64,000 nucleotides of DNA from Sphaerulina vaccinii (lineage: Eukaryota > Ascomycota > Dothideomycetes > Mycosphaerellales > Mycosphaerellaceae), in the NCBI GenBank assembly GCA_022570795.1, contig JAKUDP010000009.1, forward strand, positions 992,001 through 1,056,000. The letters run 5' to 3'. A model generated the notes under the pieces. The model was not told the DNA's origin. It ran no database searches and saw only the letters and a list, made by a program, of their open reading frames with translations. How positions within the stretch are numbered: the stretch's first letter is position 1; each line of letters opens with the position of its first letter. The position numbers and the translations under genes are program-made. Below are positions 15,067 through 27,670 of this stretch, piece after piece.

Positions 15067-15292
15067 GATATAAGAGTTAGGTCTAAGGATATAGTATCTT
15101 GACTCCGAAAAGGGAATCTAGATTGCTAGGCAATTCTATATTCTTAGTCCCGAGGGCAGAGCGTATATAGTACGCAGTTGCCCTATAACTCTAAAAGCTC
15201 CTATATTCTTTATAGAGGTAAGAATTAGTTTATATAACTAATACTCTTATTAACTAGCGCTCTATATATTACTATATACTCCTACCCTTATA
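15067..15292 (+). repeat. Element B 5' LTR
   Basis: 226 bp, aligned by eye to 27671-27894; the differences are almost all C/T or G/A transitions. Starts TATAAGAG (from TG) and ends TTATA (CA to TA; the 3' copy keeps TTACA). Confidence 0.87.
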
Positions 15293-16600
15293 TTTCTAAT
15301 CCTTTAACCTTTTTAAAGAGTAGCGATCTATAGAGGCTATAATAGCTCCGAGGTAGCGTCCTATACGTAGCAAGTAGCTAGGTTGTATTAAAGACGTTTC
15401 CGACGAGACTTAGCGACTAGACGAAAGCAACAACGTCGATATAACTAGCGCCTCTAGACAAGCTAATAATAGCAATAACGACGGCTTTAATAAAAAGGAT
15501 ACTAAAGCTATAGCTATTATATAGTAGCTTCGTATTAACTTCGAAGCTAAGAACGCTATTCTCTAAAAAGAAGCTCGTATATTGCAAGCAACTTATAAGA
15601 ATAAAGCTCTCTATAGAGAACTCGGTAACTTAAGTATCGCACCTACGCATACTTCTACCGAGCCTCTTCTAGACGATAACTTTAAAGAGACTGCGAGTGG
15701 CGCTCTAGTTACTAGCGTTTCGGGTGCGCATTATAGTATTAAGATTCGCGACCCTAAGCTATACTAAGGCTATATAGACAAGAAAGCTCAAAAGTTCCTT
15801 TATACCTATAAAGTTAACTTTGCTATTACTAAGTATAACTTTAAGTCTAATTAAGAGAAAGTTCTATATACTATTATATAGCTTGTAAGCAAGGTATAGA
15901 AGACCTAGTATAATAAGTATAAAGACTTGCTTCTAGCTTACTATACTTGGAACTAGTTTAAGACCTAGGTCTATAGTATTATTAGTAACTAGGCGAATTG
16001 CCTAATACTTATTATAATTAAGTACGACTAGGCTAGGTAGGGAGACAACTAGAGTATTTGCTTCTTCGCTACTAACTTCGGTTATATAGAGGCCTAGCTA
16101 GGGGACTATAGCGAAACGTAGCTAGTTTGCTACCTCCTTGCAAAGCTAAAGCCGTCCCTCTATAGAAAGATTATTAAGAGCTATCCTATTCTACGCAAGC
16201 AAGCCGATCTTATTATATTAGTAAGGCGCTTAGAATAGGCCGATAGTACTATTCCTTGCTAGGGCAACTCTACTTAAGGTTAAGAGCGCGAATATAAGAA
16301 GTTAAAGCGCAAGCGCTCCGACACTAATAAGTATAAGTAGCATAAGGACAAGAGCAAGTCTTGTTATACTAATAGTACCGATTAAGGCAAGGCCTTATTA
16401 TCTAAGCTAGACTACTCCTACTTTATATATTATAGCTATAGAAAGAAGGGTTATATTGCTACTAACTCTATCTACCTAAATAGCAAAGTAGATAAGAAGC
16501 CGGCAGTCTATAAGGTCGCTATACCTAAGAATAAGAGAAAAGCAAAGGTATTAAAGAAAGACTACAAACTTTAGATGCCGAGCTAAGTAGTAAAGGCTAC
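15293..16600 (+). mobile_element. Element B gag, RIP-degraded
   Basis: Gag-like relic. An open stretch of 61 codons survives at 15582-15767 (begins MQATYKNKALYREL). A CCHC zinc knuckle is recognisable at about 16,425-16,470, where Cys codons have become Tyr (YSYRKKGYIAT in place of a C-x2-C-x-GHI pattern). The lysine/arginine-rich run just before it is typical of Gag nucleocapsid regions. Not functional: many TAG/TAA stops. Confidence 0.7.
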
Positions 16601-19600
16601 CTCTCTATTTAGGTTAATAGGGCAAAGGCTATGCGAGTAGTAGTCGAGACGCAAGATAATTAGTTTATTAATATAACTGGCTTACTTAACGACGCTACTA
16701 ATATTAATATTATTATAAAATTCTTTGTCTTATAATACAACCTTCCTCGATAGCCTAATATAGTATTACTACTAGCAACCTCCTATATAGGAAAACTAGG
16801 TTATTGCTATAGGGCATACTATATCTATATATAAATTATAGACTCTATAGAGGTCGAACGCATTACAAGTAGTATGTTCTATATATATAATATACCTAAG
16901 CCTAACCTCATTCTCGGTCGGGTATAGCAACGTGCTTAGTAGGTATATATCGATAGCGCAATAGACAAGTAGTACTATAGAGATAGCTTCGAGAAAGTTA
17001 CTATCTATAATACTAAAAAGTTCTTTAAGAATCTAAAGAAAGCACCTTATATATATACTATACTTGTAGCTAAAGATAGTATAGTACTACCTCCTATACT
17101 AATCGAGTTCTATTAGTTTAATAATGTTCTTAACTCTATAAAGGAAATAAGAAGCAAGCCTATCGATAGCGCAGAGTATATAATTAACCTGCGCGATAGT
17201 ACTATTCTACTATTCTAACTACTATATTACTAGTCTAGGAAGGAACTTAAAGAGCTCTAAGCCTATATTAAGGCTAGGCTAGAATATAACTAGATTAAGC
17301 GCTCTATAAGCAAAGTAGGTGCGCCTATTCTATTTGTTTCTAAAAAAGATAGCAAGCTTAGACTATATATAGACTATAGAGGTCTTAATAAGATTATAAT
17401 TAAAAATCGATACCCTCTACTACTTATTAGCAAGATGCTTAATTAGCTTATAGGTACTAATTAGTTTATAACTCTAGATCTTACTAATATATACTATTAT
17501 ATTAGAATTAAGCCGAGCGACTGCTAGAAGACTACGTTCTATATGCGTTATAGTTACTTCTAGTATAAGGTTATACCTTTTAGGCTTACTAATACCCCTA
17601 CAACCTTCTAGGCTTATATTAACTATACTTTAGTAGGTTTAGTCGATATTATTTATATAGTATACCTAGATAATATTCTTATCTATAGTAAGATATACAA
17701 GCAATATATACAAGATATATATAAAGTACTTAAGCGCCTCTAGAAGTTCGGTTTATATACCTAAAGGTCTAAGTGCAAGTTCTTCTAGCAAGAGGTTAAC
17801 TTCCTTAGCTTTGTAGTTACTACTAATAGTATAAAGATAGATAAAAGTAGGGTAGACGCAATTGCTATATAGCTAAGGCCTACTACTTTAATAGAGGTTT
17901 AATCTTTTCTTAGATTTACTAACTTTTATTAAAGGTTTATTTTCGAATACTCGCAAATTGTAATAGCGCTTATAGCACTATCTAAAGGAGTAGTAAAGGG
18001 CAAGAAGCCTAGACCTATCTAGTAGGGCGCAGCTAAAGAGTATATATTCTAGGAAATTAAGAAGAGGTTTCAAATAGCTCCTCTATTAAAGTACTTTAAC
18101 TCTATACTATATTTATATATTAAGAGTAATACGTCCAAGTTTGCAATTGCTAGCATTCTTAGCTAGTTATTTGGATTGGAATAGTATCCTATCGCCTTCT
18201 ATTTAAGAAAGATAATTCTAGTAGAGTATAATTATAAAATATATAATTAAGAACTACTAGTAGTTATAGAGTTGTTTAAGGCATAGCGACTATACCTTGA
18301 GGGCGCTCTATATATAATCGATATACTTATTAACTATATAAACCTCTAAGGGTTTATAGGTATAAAGAAACTAATAGGTTATTAGGCCTACTAGGCAATC
18401 TTCCTTATAGCTTTTAACTTTACTATTATATATTAGGTAGGAACTCGCAACCTAGCTAATATACTCTTAAGATATAGTAACTATACTATAGAGGAGTAGC
18501 AAGTTACTACTCTCCTACCTACTTTATAAAGCAAACTATAAGTATAGGATATACTTATATACTTACCTAGTATATAAAATATAAGTAATTCGAGTATATA
18601 TTATATTTGTACTATATATACTATACTCGGCGAAGAGCAAATATCCTATAGAGGCTTTATTTATAGTATAAGATCTTTTTCTACCTACTTAGAAATACTA
18701 GTAGAATAAGTAGTACCTACCTTATAAAGGCTTATTTACTAACAGCTAGTAGAGAAGCATATAGGTATATCGCTACCGGCTTGTATAGCGGCCGCAATTG
18801 TAGCTTAAGAGCAGCTATATACAACTAATATTTCTAACTTAGTACTAGATTAGACAAAGTTACTTGTCTAGTTAGAGCCTTTGGCTTAAGAGGCCTACGA
18901 CAAGGCTATAAGTAATAGTAGTATAGGCAATATACTTGTTGCTAAAGATAGGAACTTATAGTTCGAGGAAGCTCTATATATACTAAAGGACTATATATTA
19001 TATACTTAGGTAATATATATATACTATAACAACTCTCTTACTAGCTACTTTAGTAAAAACAAGACTATTACCCTTATATATTAGAAGTACTAGTAGCTAT
19101 ATATAAGTAAAGATATTGCTAGTTATATTAAGATCTATAGTTGTTACTAGATAGCTAAAGTATATTACTATTATCTATATAGCGAGCTAACTGCGCTACT
19201 ACTACTAGATAGGCTATTCTAAGAATTAACTTAGGACTTTATTATAAACCTCCTACCTAGCAAGTAGGATAGCTACGTATATAATACAATTCTTATAATT
19301 GTCGACTACTATACTAAAATATATATTTTCGTACCTACTACTAAGAAATATATAAGTATCGACTTTGTCGACATTCTATATAGGAAAGTAGTTTGTTACT
19401 ATAGCATACTATCTAGAATTGTAAGTAATAGAGGTTCGGTTTTTACTAGCTAGTTCTAGTCGGACTTCTACTATAAAGTATAGGTAAAGCGCAGGCTAAG
19501 TATAGCCTTCTATCCTTAGACTAATAGTTAGACTAAGTATACGAACTAAATACTTAAGATATATCTATATATCTACTATAGTAAGTAGTAGAACGACTAG

Positions 19601-20270
19601 GTAGAGCTATTAGTATAGGCTAAGTTTGCCTATAATAATAGTACTTATTTGCTTTCTAAGAAGTCTCTATTTATAGAGCTTTATAGATTCAATCCAGAGC
19701 TAGTAGTATATATAAGAAAAGCTCGGAGCGCGCTTCCTAAAGGGGAGGTGCTAGTAGCAACTAATATAGCTCGAAGATTAAAGCAAAGCTATAAAAAGCT
19801 AATATAGCGATAGCAAGAAGTAGGCAAAGCGCAAGCAAAGTACTTTAATATAAAGTATACTCTAATATAGTATAATATTAGATAGTAAGTCTTGCTCTCT
19901 ACTAAGAACTTAAGGCTAAAGGTGCCTTTAAAGAAGCTTGCAAATAAGTTTGCCAGACTATTTAAGGTTATTAATATAGTTAGAAAGTAGGTATATTACC
20001 TAGCTTTGCTATCTAACTTATATATCTATAATATCTTTTATATATCTTTTCTTAAGCTTTAGAAAGGTAATAAGTTGTAGGTAGAGAGCCTACTACTTAT
20101 AGACAAAAAAAGTATATATAAAGTTAAAAAGATTCTTAATACTTAAGTTCGAAAAAGAGTCCGATACTACCTAGTAAAATAGTAAGAATAGCCTAAGAAA
20201 TATAACTAGTAGGAACCTAAAAAGTATATTAGAGAATATATAGTACTTAATAAGTTCGAGTCGTAGGCAG
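16601..20270 (+). mobile_element. Element B pol: RT, RNase H, integrase, chromodomain, RIP-degraded
   Basis: Pol relic in one main frame. Reverse transcriptase: DYRGLNKIIIKNRYPL from 17,372 and YLDNILIYS (YLDD box) at about 17,661-17,687. RNase H is expected around 18.06-18.48 kb. Integrase core: IVDYYTKIYIFVPT near 19.3 kb, SNRGSVFTS near 19.43 kb, and the LSTAFYP, TNSQTKYTN and AKFAYNNSTY motifs at 19.5-19.65 kb. A chromodomain (YYLVK, then EPKKYIRE) lies at about 20,165-20,245. Chromodomain integrases of this type usually steer insertion to heterochromatin, which fits the nest. Confidence 0.82.
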
Positions 20271-21795
20271 CGAGTATCTATACTATAAAGAAGAAGTAGA
20301 AATAATCTAAAGCTATAGGGTTAGTAGGTACTAGATAGGAAAGGTATATTTAAGTTTATAGGAATATATTTCTATTTACTACTTGCCTATAGCTAAGGTA
20401 GTTAGTAGCGCAAGTATAGAGCACGACAAGCTTATATAAGGCTACTATATAGGTTCAAGAATAATCGACTTTATACCTAATTAGAGCCTCCCTCTCCTAC
20501 TAAATTATATTATTAAGGTATAACCCTAGGTAACTTTATACCTACCTAGGGCCTCTCCTCGCAGAGTATAGGTAGAGAGTAGGCAACTAGATAGCGTTAC
20601 TATTATTAGCCTTATCTGCCTTACCTATCTTATTATCTTCTCCTTCTACTACCTCCTCTTCCTCTCCCTCTCTCTTCTCTTCTCCTTCCTCTACCTTCTC
20701 CTTCTTTTTAATATTAGAGAGGCCGCTCTCCTCCTAATTACTACTATCTAGGTAGGTAGTAGCAAGGGTAGTTTCGAGGGTAGAAGTAGTAGCGCTATTT
20801 ATATACTAGGCCTATAAGAACTATTAGTATCGGGTATAATATATATATATTATACTAGGGTAGAAGTATAGAAGTATATTATACCTCGAAGGAGAGCTCG
20901 AATTAAGCTTAGGTAAAGTTAGCTATAGTCTAGTCTAAGAGGAATTTGCTAGCAGCTATACTATTACTACGACCTACCTATATAGCAAATGCGCCCTTCT
21001 TAGGCATCTTAAACTCTCCGAGTAATTTACTACTATTAGCCTAGATAAGGCGCTTAGTCTTATTAATAAAGAGGAGGAGGTAGGTAAGGCGGCGCTCGAT
21101 CTAATTCTAGCGTGCGCCTAGTATAAGGCGATTAAGCTTAGTGCGGTAGAAAAGTACCTAGCGCGCCTACTAACGTAGGTTAGCGTCCTTAATACAGACG
21201 TAGGTATAGTAGCTATAAAAGTAGCAAGTATACTTTCTTGCCTTACTAACCTTTATTATACTATTATAGGCCTCTATAGCGGCTATAATATATATTTAGT
21301 TAGTAGGCGACTTGTAGTAGATTCAAGTTTACTAAGTATATATATATAGTCTATTATATATAGAAGGTAGCGAGAGTATACCAAAACATCCTATTTAAAA
21401 GAGAAGGTAAGATTATTAGAAATATAAAGTAGGTAGTTAAGTATAGCGTAAGCGTAGCGAGCGGCTATTATACTTATAGGATAGGTATATAGTATATATA
21501 TAGCGAGTACTAATATATAAGAGATAGTACTACTATAAGTAGTAAAAGGCCGATTATATATATATATATATTTATAAAGAAGAAAAGAAACTAAGAAGAA
21601 GTTCTAAATATATATTTATTATAGTCGCTAGGTAGTAGCGACTAGTAAGTAGCGATTGCGCGTTATATACAAGTCGTATAGCAACTCTTTACTATTATTA
21701 TAAAGTAAAGCTAAAGTTGTAGGGATTAGGCTAATACTAAGAATACTAAAACTAAAGCTAATAATATAAATTATATAGAATATTATAGAATTCTT
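20271..21795 (+). mobile_element. Element B 3' region with coding-like extension and CT tract
   Basis: After the chromodomain the same frame can be followed, with TAG/TAA interruptions, to about 21,340 (for example LINKEEEVGKAALDLILACA from about 21,059). Within it, 20,636-20,709 is almost pure C and T and reads Ser/Pro-rich on the plus strand or Glu/Lys-rich on the minus strand. I cannot tell which strand coded, or whether this is part of pol, a separate ORF or noncoding. No known domain recognised. Confidence 0.4.
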
Positions 21796-21800
21796 ATATA

Positions 21801-22054
21801 TATTAGAAAGTACAGTCTAGTTGGACTATCTGAGAGATAGCCCCTAGGGATCAGAACATATAATATAGGTCACGTGACAATAGGTCGCGTGACTCATCTG
21901 ATACTCTATATCTTAGGAGGAGATACAACCTGTAACTAACTAACTAACTAATACAATTAACACGGTTGGTTCCTATCTGACGCTTCTACTTCTATCGCAT
22001 ATTAAGACCCTTCCTACACGTCGCAGGCGTGTGTATTATCGTCCTATTTCGATA
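21801..22054 (+). repeat. Element A 5' LTR
   Basis: 254 bp; pairs with 27302-27555. By eye the two differ at about 20 sites, every one a transition, as expected from RIP acting on two once identical copies. Contains a GTAACTAACTAACTAACTAA run. Confidence 0.9.
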
Positions 22055-22074
22055 GGTTATAAGCCCGGGTTTGC
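22055..22074 (+). promoter_or_regulatory. Element A primer-binding site (half-tRNA type)
   Basis: GGTTATAAGCCCGGGTTTGC begins immediately after the 5' LTR. The part AGGTTATAAGCCC resembles the complement of an initiator tRNA-Met anticodon stem-loop (GGGCYCATAACC), with differences that are all RIP-type transitions. Drosophila copia and yeast Ty5 prime from such an internal tRNA half. The same 20 bases occur in element F. Confidence 0.55.
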
Positions 22075-23364
22075 GGAGGAAGTATTAGATAGTAACAGTT
22101 AGCCTTTTCTAATAGTAGGACACGAACCTGCAATAAAAGGAGCATCGGGAGACTCGAGGTATACCTATCTGTACTACTAAGAAGATATAGAAGATCCCGG
22201 CGAGTTCCGGACGTTCCTATAGGTAGATAAGATAGAGAAGAACCTAGTAAAGTATACTTGAGGAGCGGAGCTTAAAAGGTATAAAGAGGAAAGGGTAAGC
22301 TAGAGGCCAAAGTACTATCTTATATAGATAAGACTTAACCTCTATACTAGAGTACTACTAATACCTTAGAAAGGTATATCCCTCTAAGAAGAGACTATTC
22401 AAGTCTATCTGCAAGTATAGATAAGTAGGAAGCATAGGAAACTATACTAAGCTTATCTAAGAGAGAAGGAAGAGAGTCTTAGACTAGGAAAGTAGCTATC
22501 TAGAAACTGCTACTAAAATTGTTTGAAAGAGTATTAATTTTTAGAGTTTAGTTTTTAATATTTTAGGTAAAATAGATTAAGAGCAAGGAAGTGGATTTAG
22601 AGGCAAGAGAGCTGCACTAGTCCTATTAAGAGAGAACTAGAGGCTATAGTTCAGATTGTAGGAAAACAACCTAGAGGGAAAGGAGATCTTCTAGGTAATC
22701 TCAGACCTAAGAGATACTAAGAAGGGAACATTATAGACTCCCTAGTTAGAGGAGTCGTCCTTATTATCTATAAAGATACCTAATAGTTTCCTAGGGCTAG
22801 AACACTTAAAATTCAGCCTATAGTAGAGGAAAGCAAATACTTAGGTAATCTATAAGCTAACTAAGTACCTAGGGCAGGATAATTAGAATAAGGTAATAGA
22901 GGAGAAGAGGGCCTTTAATATCTGGACAACTCTGTATAATAAGTATAGCAAGGTCTAGCAAGCCTATATAATAGCTATTATCCAGGAGTATATAAACTTT
23001 AAGATAGGACTAGAAGATAGAATTAGAAGCTTATAGGTCCACCTTAGGAACCTAGGTAGAAGGATAGTAGAGATTAACTAGAGAGAGTCTTACTATAAGA
23101 CTCCAGAAACAAGGATTAAGCATCTGCTCTTCTCCCTACTAGATGGATATAAGAGTACTAGATAGACTATCCTAGCTTAGAAGAACCTAATACTAGAGGA
23201 TATCCTCTAGATACTAGAAGTAGAAGAGTCTATAGACTAAAGAGAGACAGCTATATTTGCTAGGAAAGGTGCCTAGCGACTACTAGAATGTTTCCTCTAT
23301 AAGGGACTATATACCTAGAGGGAATACCCTGGACTCAAATAGGCAAAGAGGGCTACTAAGTCCC

Positions 23365-23390
23365 GTCGGGCCCTAGGGACCCGACCGAAT
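23365..23390. repeat. GC-rich palindromic repeat, copy 1
   Basis: GTCGGGCCC-TAG-GGACCCGAC followed by CGAAT. A near-perfect inverted repeat, far more GC-rich than its surroundings; shares the outline GTCGGGCCCC-n-GGGGCCCGACCGAA with the copies near 24,014, 25,105 and 27,218. Confidence 0.6.
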
Positions 23391-24013
23391 AGGGTCGAAA
23401 AGAGACCCTCTCCAATACGAGCTAGGAGGAGTTCTTCACTTAACAAGGATAAGCTGAAAGTAGTAGTAAAAAGACTCTAGCTCAAAGTACAATCTCTTAA
23501 GAAATTAAGTAAGAAATACCTGAAAAAGGCTTTTATAGCATAAGGTATAGGGTCGCTAACTACTTCAGACCTATCCTAGACTCTATCTAAGGATAAGGAT
23601 ATTAATAAAGTAGCCCACTCTACTATAGAAGCCAAAGGCAAGTATAGACTATTAGAATAGCTACTTAACTCTTATACTTCTACCTATATAACTAACTAAG
23701 AATTACTTTTTAGGGAACTAAAGCCTCTTTAGGCTAGAAAGTAGATTAAGGTTGGGGGTGGCTATCTAATAGCTATATATATAGGAAGAGCAGTAATAGG
23801 GGGCAGGAAGGGCAAACAGATTGTACTAAGGGATGTTCTTTTTGTACCTAGACTTGGAGTAAATCTTGTTTTATAGAATTAGTTTAGTAAGCAGTTCGGT
23901 GTTTAACTACTAAAATTCATACTTGTTTCAGCCTCTAGAAAAGTAGTTGTCTAGACAAGAATGTTAGGAGGAGTCCTATTTATTAAGGAGATTAATAAGA
24001 GTCTAGCTAAGTC

Positions 24014-24039
24014 CGTCGGGCCCCAGGGGCTCGACCGAA
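24014..24039. repeat. GC-rich palindromic repeat, copy 2
   Basis: GTCGGGCCCCAGGGGCTCGA followed by CCGAAA. It lies in a different reading phase from copy 1 relative to the shared AAGTC lead, so it looks like a DNA-level insert rather than a conserved peptide. Confidence 0.6.
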
Positions 24040-25102
24040 ATCAAGCATACTTCTTATAGGAATTAATAGATAAAGCATATACTTTCTATATATTAGAGAG
24101 TACCTAGGATTAGTAGGAGCTCTAGTATCGAAGGCTTGTATATTTTGGGGAGAAGGTAGTAAAGGACCTTTACTAGGTCTTAGATTTAAAGAGCCTAATA
24201 CTAATTCCAAAAGAGTATAGAGTATGTAGGGTCTGTGCAATAGCAAAGATAAAGTAGCATAGAGGGAAAGAGATATAGCGGAAGCCCTAAAGGCTAGCTT
24301 TTATATCTATTAATATCTATAGACCCCTACCTATCTTAAAATTAGAATTCAAGTAGTAGCTTAAAATTGTTAACAACTTCTTAAGAAAGAAGTGGGCCTT
24401 TCTACTAAAGTTAAGAATAGATGCACTACCTACCCTCTGCTAATAGAAAAGGAAGGCAGAGCTTCAATCTAGAAATTCTTTCTAAGTAGTAAGGAGTAAT
24501 AGAGCTAGGGAGCTTCTTGCTATACTAAAGTAGTAGGAGAGAGAGAATAGAATCTCTTTCTATACTACTAAGGCATATAACTCCATTTAGAATAGAGTTG
24601 TTAAAAGGTCGATCCAGACCTCTAAAGAAAGAGTAAGGGCAATACTAGAAGAATCTAATATACTAATTAAGTTCTGGCCTAAGGTACTAGAAGCAAGCAT
24701 TGTTATTAGGAATACTCTTCTAAATAGGCTAGATATTAATAGATTCAAAGTCTTACCCGAGGAGGTATTCTTAGAATAGAGACCTCTAGTATCACACTTT
24801 AGAGTCTGGGGCTGCAGAGTAGTAGTATATATAAACCCGAAGTCCTAGCTAGCTAGAATAAGATTAGACAAACTAATAAATAGAGGTAAGGATACTATAT
24901 TCGTCGGTTATGTTCTAGATACTACTAAAATATAGCTTTTCTAGGAGCCTGACATAGGGGCTATTAAGGCCTATAGTAATGCTAAGTAGTTTAAGTATAA
25001 GAAAGGAGGAGATTTGGAGTTGAATGTTCCCAAGCTCAACTAATCTAGTAGCGCACTAGTTAGGAAACTAGTTAGGAGACTAAAGAAGTAGGAGGAGTTC
25101 CA

Positions 25103-25134
25103 AAGTCTATTAGGCTCTAGGGGCCCAACCAAAC
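25103..25134. repeat. GC-rich palindromic repeat, copy 3 (RIP-mutated)
   Basis: Aligns base for base with copy 2 from AAGTC through CCRAA, with the differences being C to T and G to A changes. Confidence 0.5.
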
Positions 25135-27215
25135 ATTAACTACTATTTGTGCAGCTTAGACCTCTACTAAAGGATAAGGAGGAGTACTAGAGGATAGATC
25201 TAGAAGAAGAAAACTCCAGGAGTATATAGCTTTAAGAGGAGAAAATTGGAATAGAGCAGCCGACTAATTAGCCGACCGAAGTTCGTTAAGGGACTAGTAG
25301 AAATATATATATTAGAAAATATCTAGATATTATATAAGATCTACTAGAAGCAAGAGTACAATTCTAGAAGAGAAGGAGATCTCTCTTAGATAAAGGGAAA
25401 GGACCTAAACCTAAGGCCTATAGTATAGTTATAAGGCAGGTCCTCCAAAAGAGGTAGAGAGATAAGGAAGATAATATACCTAACCCAAAGTATTATAAGG
25501 CATTCCTTAGCCTAATCAAAGAAAAAGGGGATTATATCTAGAAAACCTTAGTAGAGATTAAGGAGGTTGCATTTATAGTACTCGGACCTAATATTGCTTT
25601 GAAGCAAGAGGTCCCTATTCTAAAGTCCTATAAAGAGGCAATATAGAATCCCAAATAGAGCTATATATAGGAAGAAGCAATCTAGAGAGAACTAGTAGCT
25701 TTAGATAGCAACTATACCTAGAAGCCGGTTATGCTACTAAAGGGTGCAAACCTTATAATATCCAGGTAGGTCTTTAATATAAAAAGATTAATTAGTAGAG
25801 CTATTAAAAAGTTTAAGGCAAGACTAGTTACTAGAGGGTTCTCCTAGAAGTTTGGAGTAGACTTTAAGGACACCTTTGTACTAACTATAAGGTATAATAC
25901 TTTAAGGGTGTTTATAGTAGTTATTTGCGAGAAGGACTTAGAGATGTACTAAGTAGATATAAATAATGCATTTATAGAGAGCTCTCTAAAAGAAGACATC
26001 TATATAATCCTACCTCTAGGAGTAGAGGTCCTACCAAACTAGGTCCTAAAGATCCTAAGGAGTCTCTATAGACTTAAGCAAGTAGCAAGAGACTAGAATA
26101 AACTCTGCGTCTCAAAGCTAGAATAGATAGAATTCGATTAATTAGAGATCGACCTATACCTACTTATCTATAGGGAAAGAAGGATTATAGTCCTAACCTA
26201 CGTAGATAATATACCCGTTATAGTACTAGAGCTAAAGGATGTTCTCTAGTTTAAGGAACAGCTTGGCAAGGTCTTTAAGATTAAGGATCTAAAGGAGCTA
26301 GAAAAGATTCTTAGGATAAAGATAATAAGGGATAGGGTTATAGGAACTCTAAAGCTTGATTAAGAATACTATATCTAAGAGAACCTTATAAGGCTAAATA
26401 TAACTAAGGAAAATACCTATCCAACTCTCTTACTAATAGACAGTTATAAAAGCCTTACTAAGGCAATTCTATCTAATAAGAGATATACCAAATAGGAGTA
26501 CTAAAGCTAGATAGGTACGTAGATATAGCCGATAGTTATAACAAGACTAGATATTGCTTTCGCTCTTAGCAGACTAAGCTTATATATAGCTAACCTAATA
26601 AGGGGATATATAAATGCTCTAAAGAAACTAGTAAGATACCTTAGGTCGTCCCTAGACCTAGGACTTATATTTAGAAGAGGTAGTAGAGGCCTTATTAGAT
26701 ATTCAGACTCTAACTATATAATAGATAAGGCAGACAGAGTCTTAATCCTAGGATCCATCTTCTTCCTCTGCAGAGTACTAGTATCTTGGATAAGCAAGAA
26801 GTAGAAGTCTATAGCAACATCAACTATAGAGGCTAAGTATATAGCTCTAAATATATATACTAAGCAATCTCAATTCCTAGCAGCACTTCTAAGGGAAATA
26901 GACTATGCAGAGCTAGTAGGAGAATGTTCTTTTTAACTACTTATTAAAGCAAACTCTAATATAGTAAATAAACTCAGACCTATTCAGATTATAAGAGACA
27001 ACTAAGCATCTTTAACTCTTATTAAGGATGCCTATACCTATAAGAGATCAAAGCATATTAATATTGCTTATAACAATATTAGGAGACTTTAGTAGTAATA
27101 GAGGATAGTAGTAGTATATGTCCCAACAAAAGAGATAGTTGCAGATAGGTTAACTAAGCCAAAGAATAGTCCCCAATTCTAGGAGTTTATAAGACAACTC
27201 CGGCTTGCTTAGCCT

Positions 27216-27240
27216 CTATCGGGCCCCCGGGGCCCGACAG
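27216..27240. repeat. GC-rich palindromic repeat, copy 4
   Basis: TATCGGGCCCCCGGGGCCCG followed by ACAG; a perfect GGGCCCC-C-GGGGCCC core, located after the RNase H tail motif and about 65 bp before the 3' LTR. Confidence 0.6.
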
Positions 27241-27293
27241 GTTTGTATAAGGGATAAGTGCTAGAATATAGAGCAGAAGGACTATCTAGCCTA

Positions 27294-27301
27294 AGTAGGA
27301 G
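27294..27301 (+). promoter_or_regulatory. Element A polypurine tract (probable)
   Basis: AGTAGGAG directly abuts the 3' LTR; short and partly mutated. Confidence 0.45.
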
Positions 27302-27555
27302 TATTGGAAAGTATAGTCTAGTTGGACTATCTAAGAGACAGCCTCTGGGGATCAGAACATATAATATAGGTTACGTAACAATAGGTCGCGTAACTTATCT
27401 AATGCTCTATATCTTAGGAGGAGATGCAACCTGTAACTAACTAACTAACTAACACAATCAACACGGTTGGTTCCTATCTAACGCTTCTACTTCTATCGCG
27501 CATTAAGACCCTTCCTACACGTCGCAGGCGTGTGTATTGTCGTCCCATTTCGACA
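27302..27555 (+). repeat. Element A 3' LTR
   Basis: 254 bp copy of 21801-22054, with TATTGGAAAG at the start (originally TG) and CGACA at the end. Followed by ATATA. Confidence 0.9.
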
Positions 27556-27560
27556 ATATA

Positions 27561-27670
27561 TAATATATATAGGTAGTAATAAGCACATTATACGATATAC
27601 TACTATAAGGAGTATATATATTTCTCGCTAGAATATTACTAAGAGTAGCTTCTTAGAGAAAGGAAATAAT
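27561..27670 (+). mobile_element. Element B remnant between Copia insertion and its 3' LTR
   Basis: 110 bp of B left downstream of Copia A; ends in a purine-rich AGAGAAAGGAAATAAT, the probable polypurine tract of B. Confidence 0.65.

Larger units (their letters stand above)
22075..27293 (+). mobile_element. Element A internal gag-pol region
   Basis: Decayed Copia gag-pol. Gag lies upstream of about 23.7 kb; no intact zinc knuckle was recognised. Reverse transcriptase spans about 25.7-26.35 kb. At least four GC-rich palindromic inserts (near 23,365, 24,014, 25,105 and 27,218) are scattered through the coding part; they are listed separately. Confidence 0.8.
21801..27555 (+). mobile_element. 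Element A: Ty1/Copia retrotransposon, youngest insertion of the nest
   Basis: 5.76 kb plus-strand Copia element with 254 bp LTRs and flanks ATATA (21796-21800 and 27556-27560). The flanks are low complexity, so the TSD is likely but not certain. It has the Copia order: pre-integrase (LRDVLFVPRLGVNLV, 23,829-23,873), integrase (about 24.28-24.9 kb, WPKVLEASIVIRNTLLNR near 24,675), RT with YVDN at 26,199-26,210, then RNase H motifs EAKYIAL (26,829-26,849), KHINIAYN (about 27,050-27,073) and ADRLTKP (27,141-27,161). It keeps more CA/TG than the elements around it but still has many stops, so it is inactive. Confidence 0.9.
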
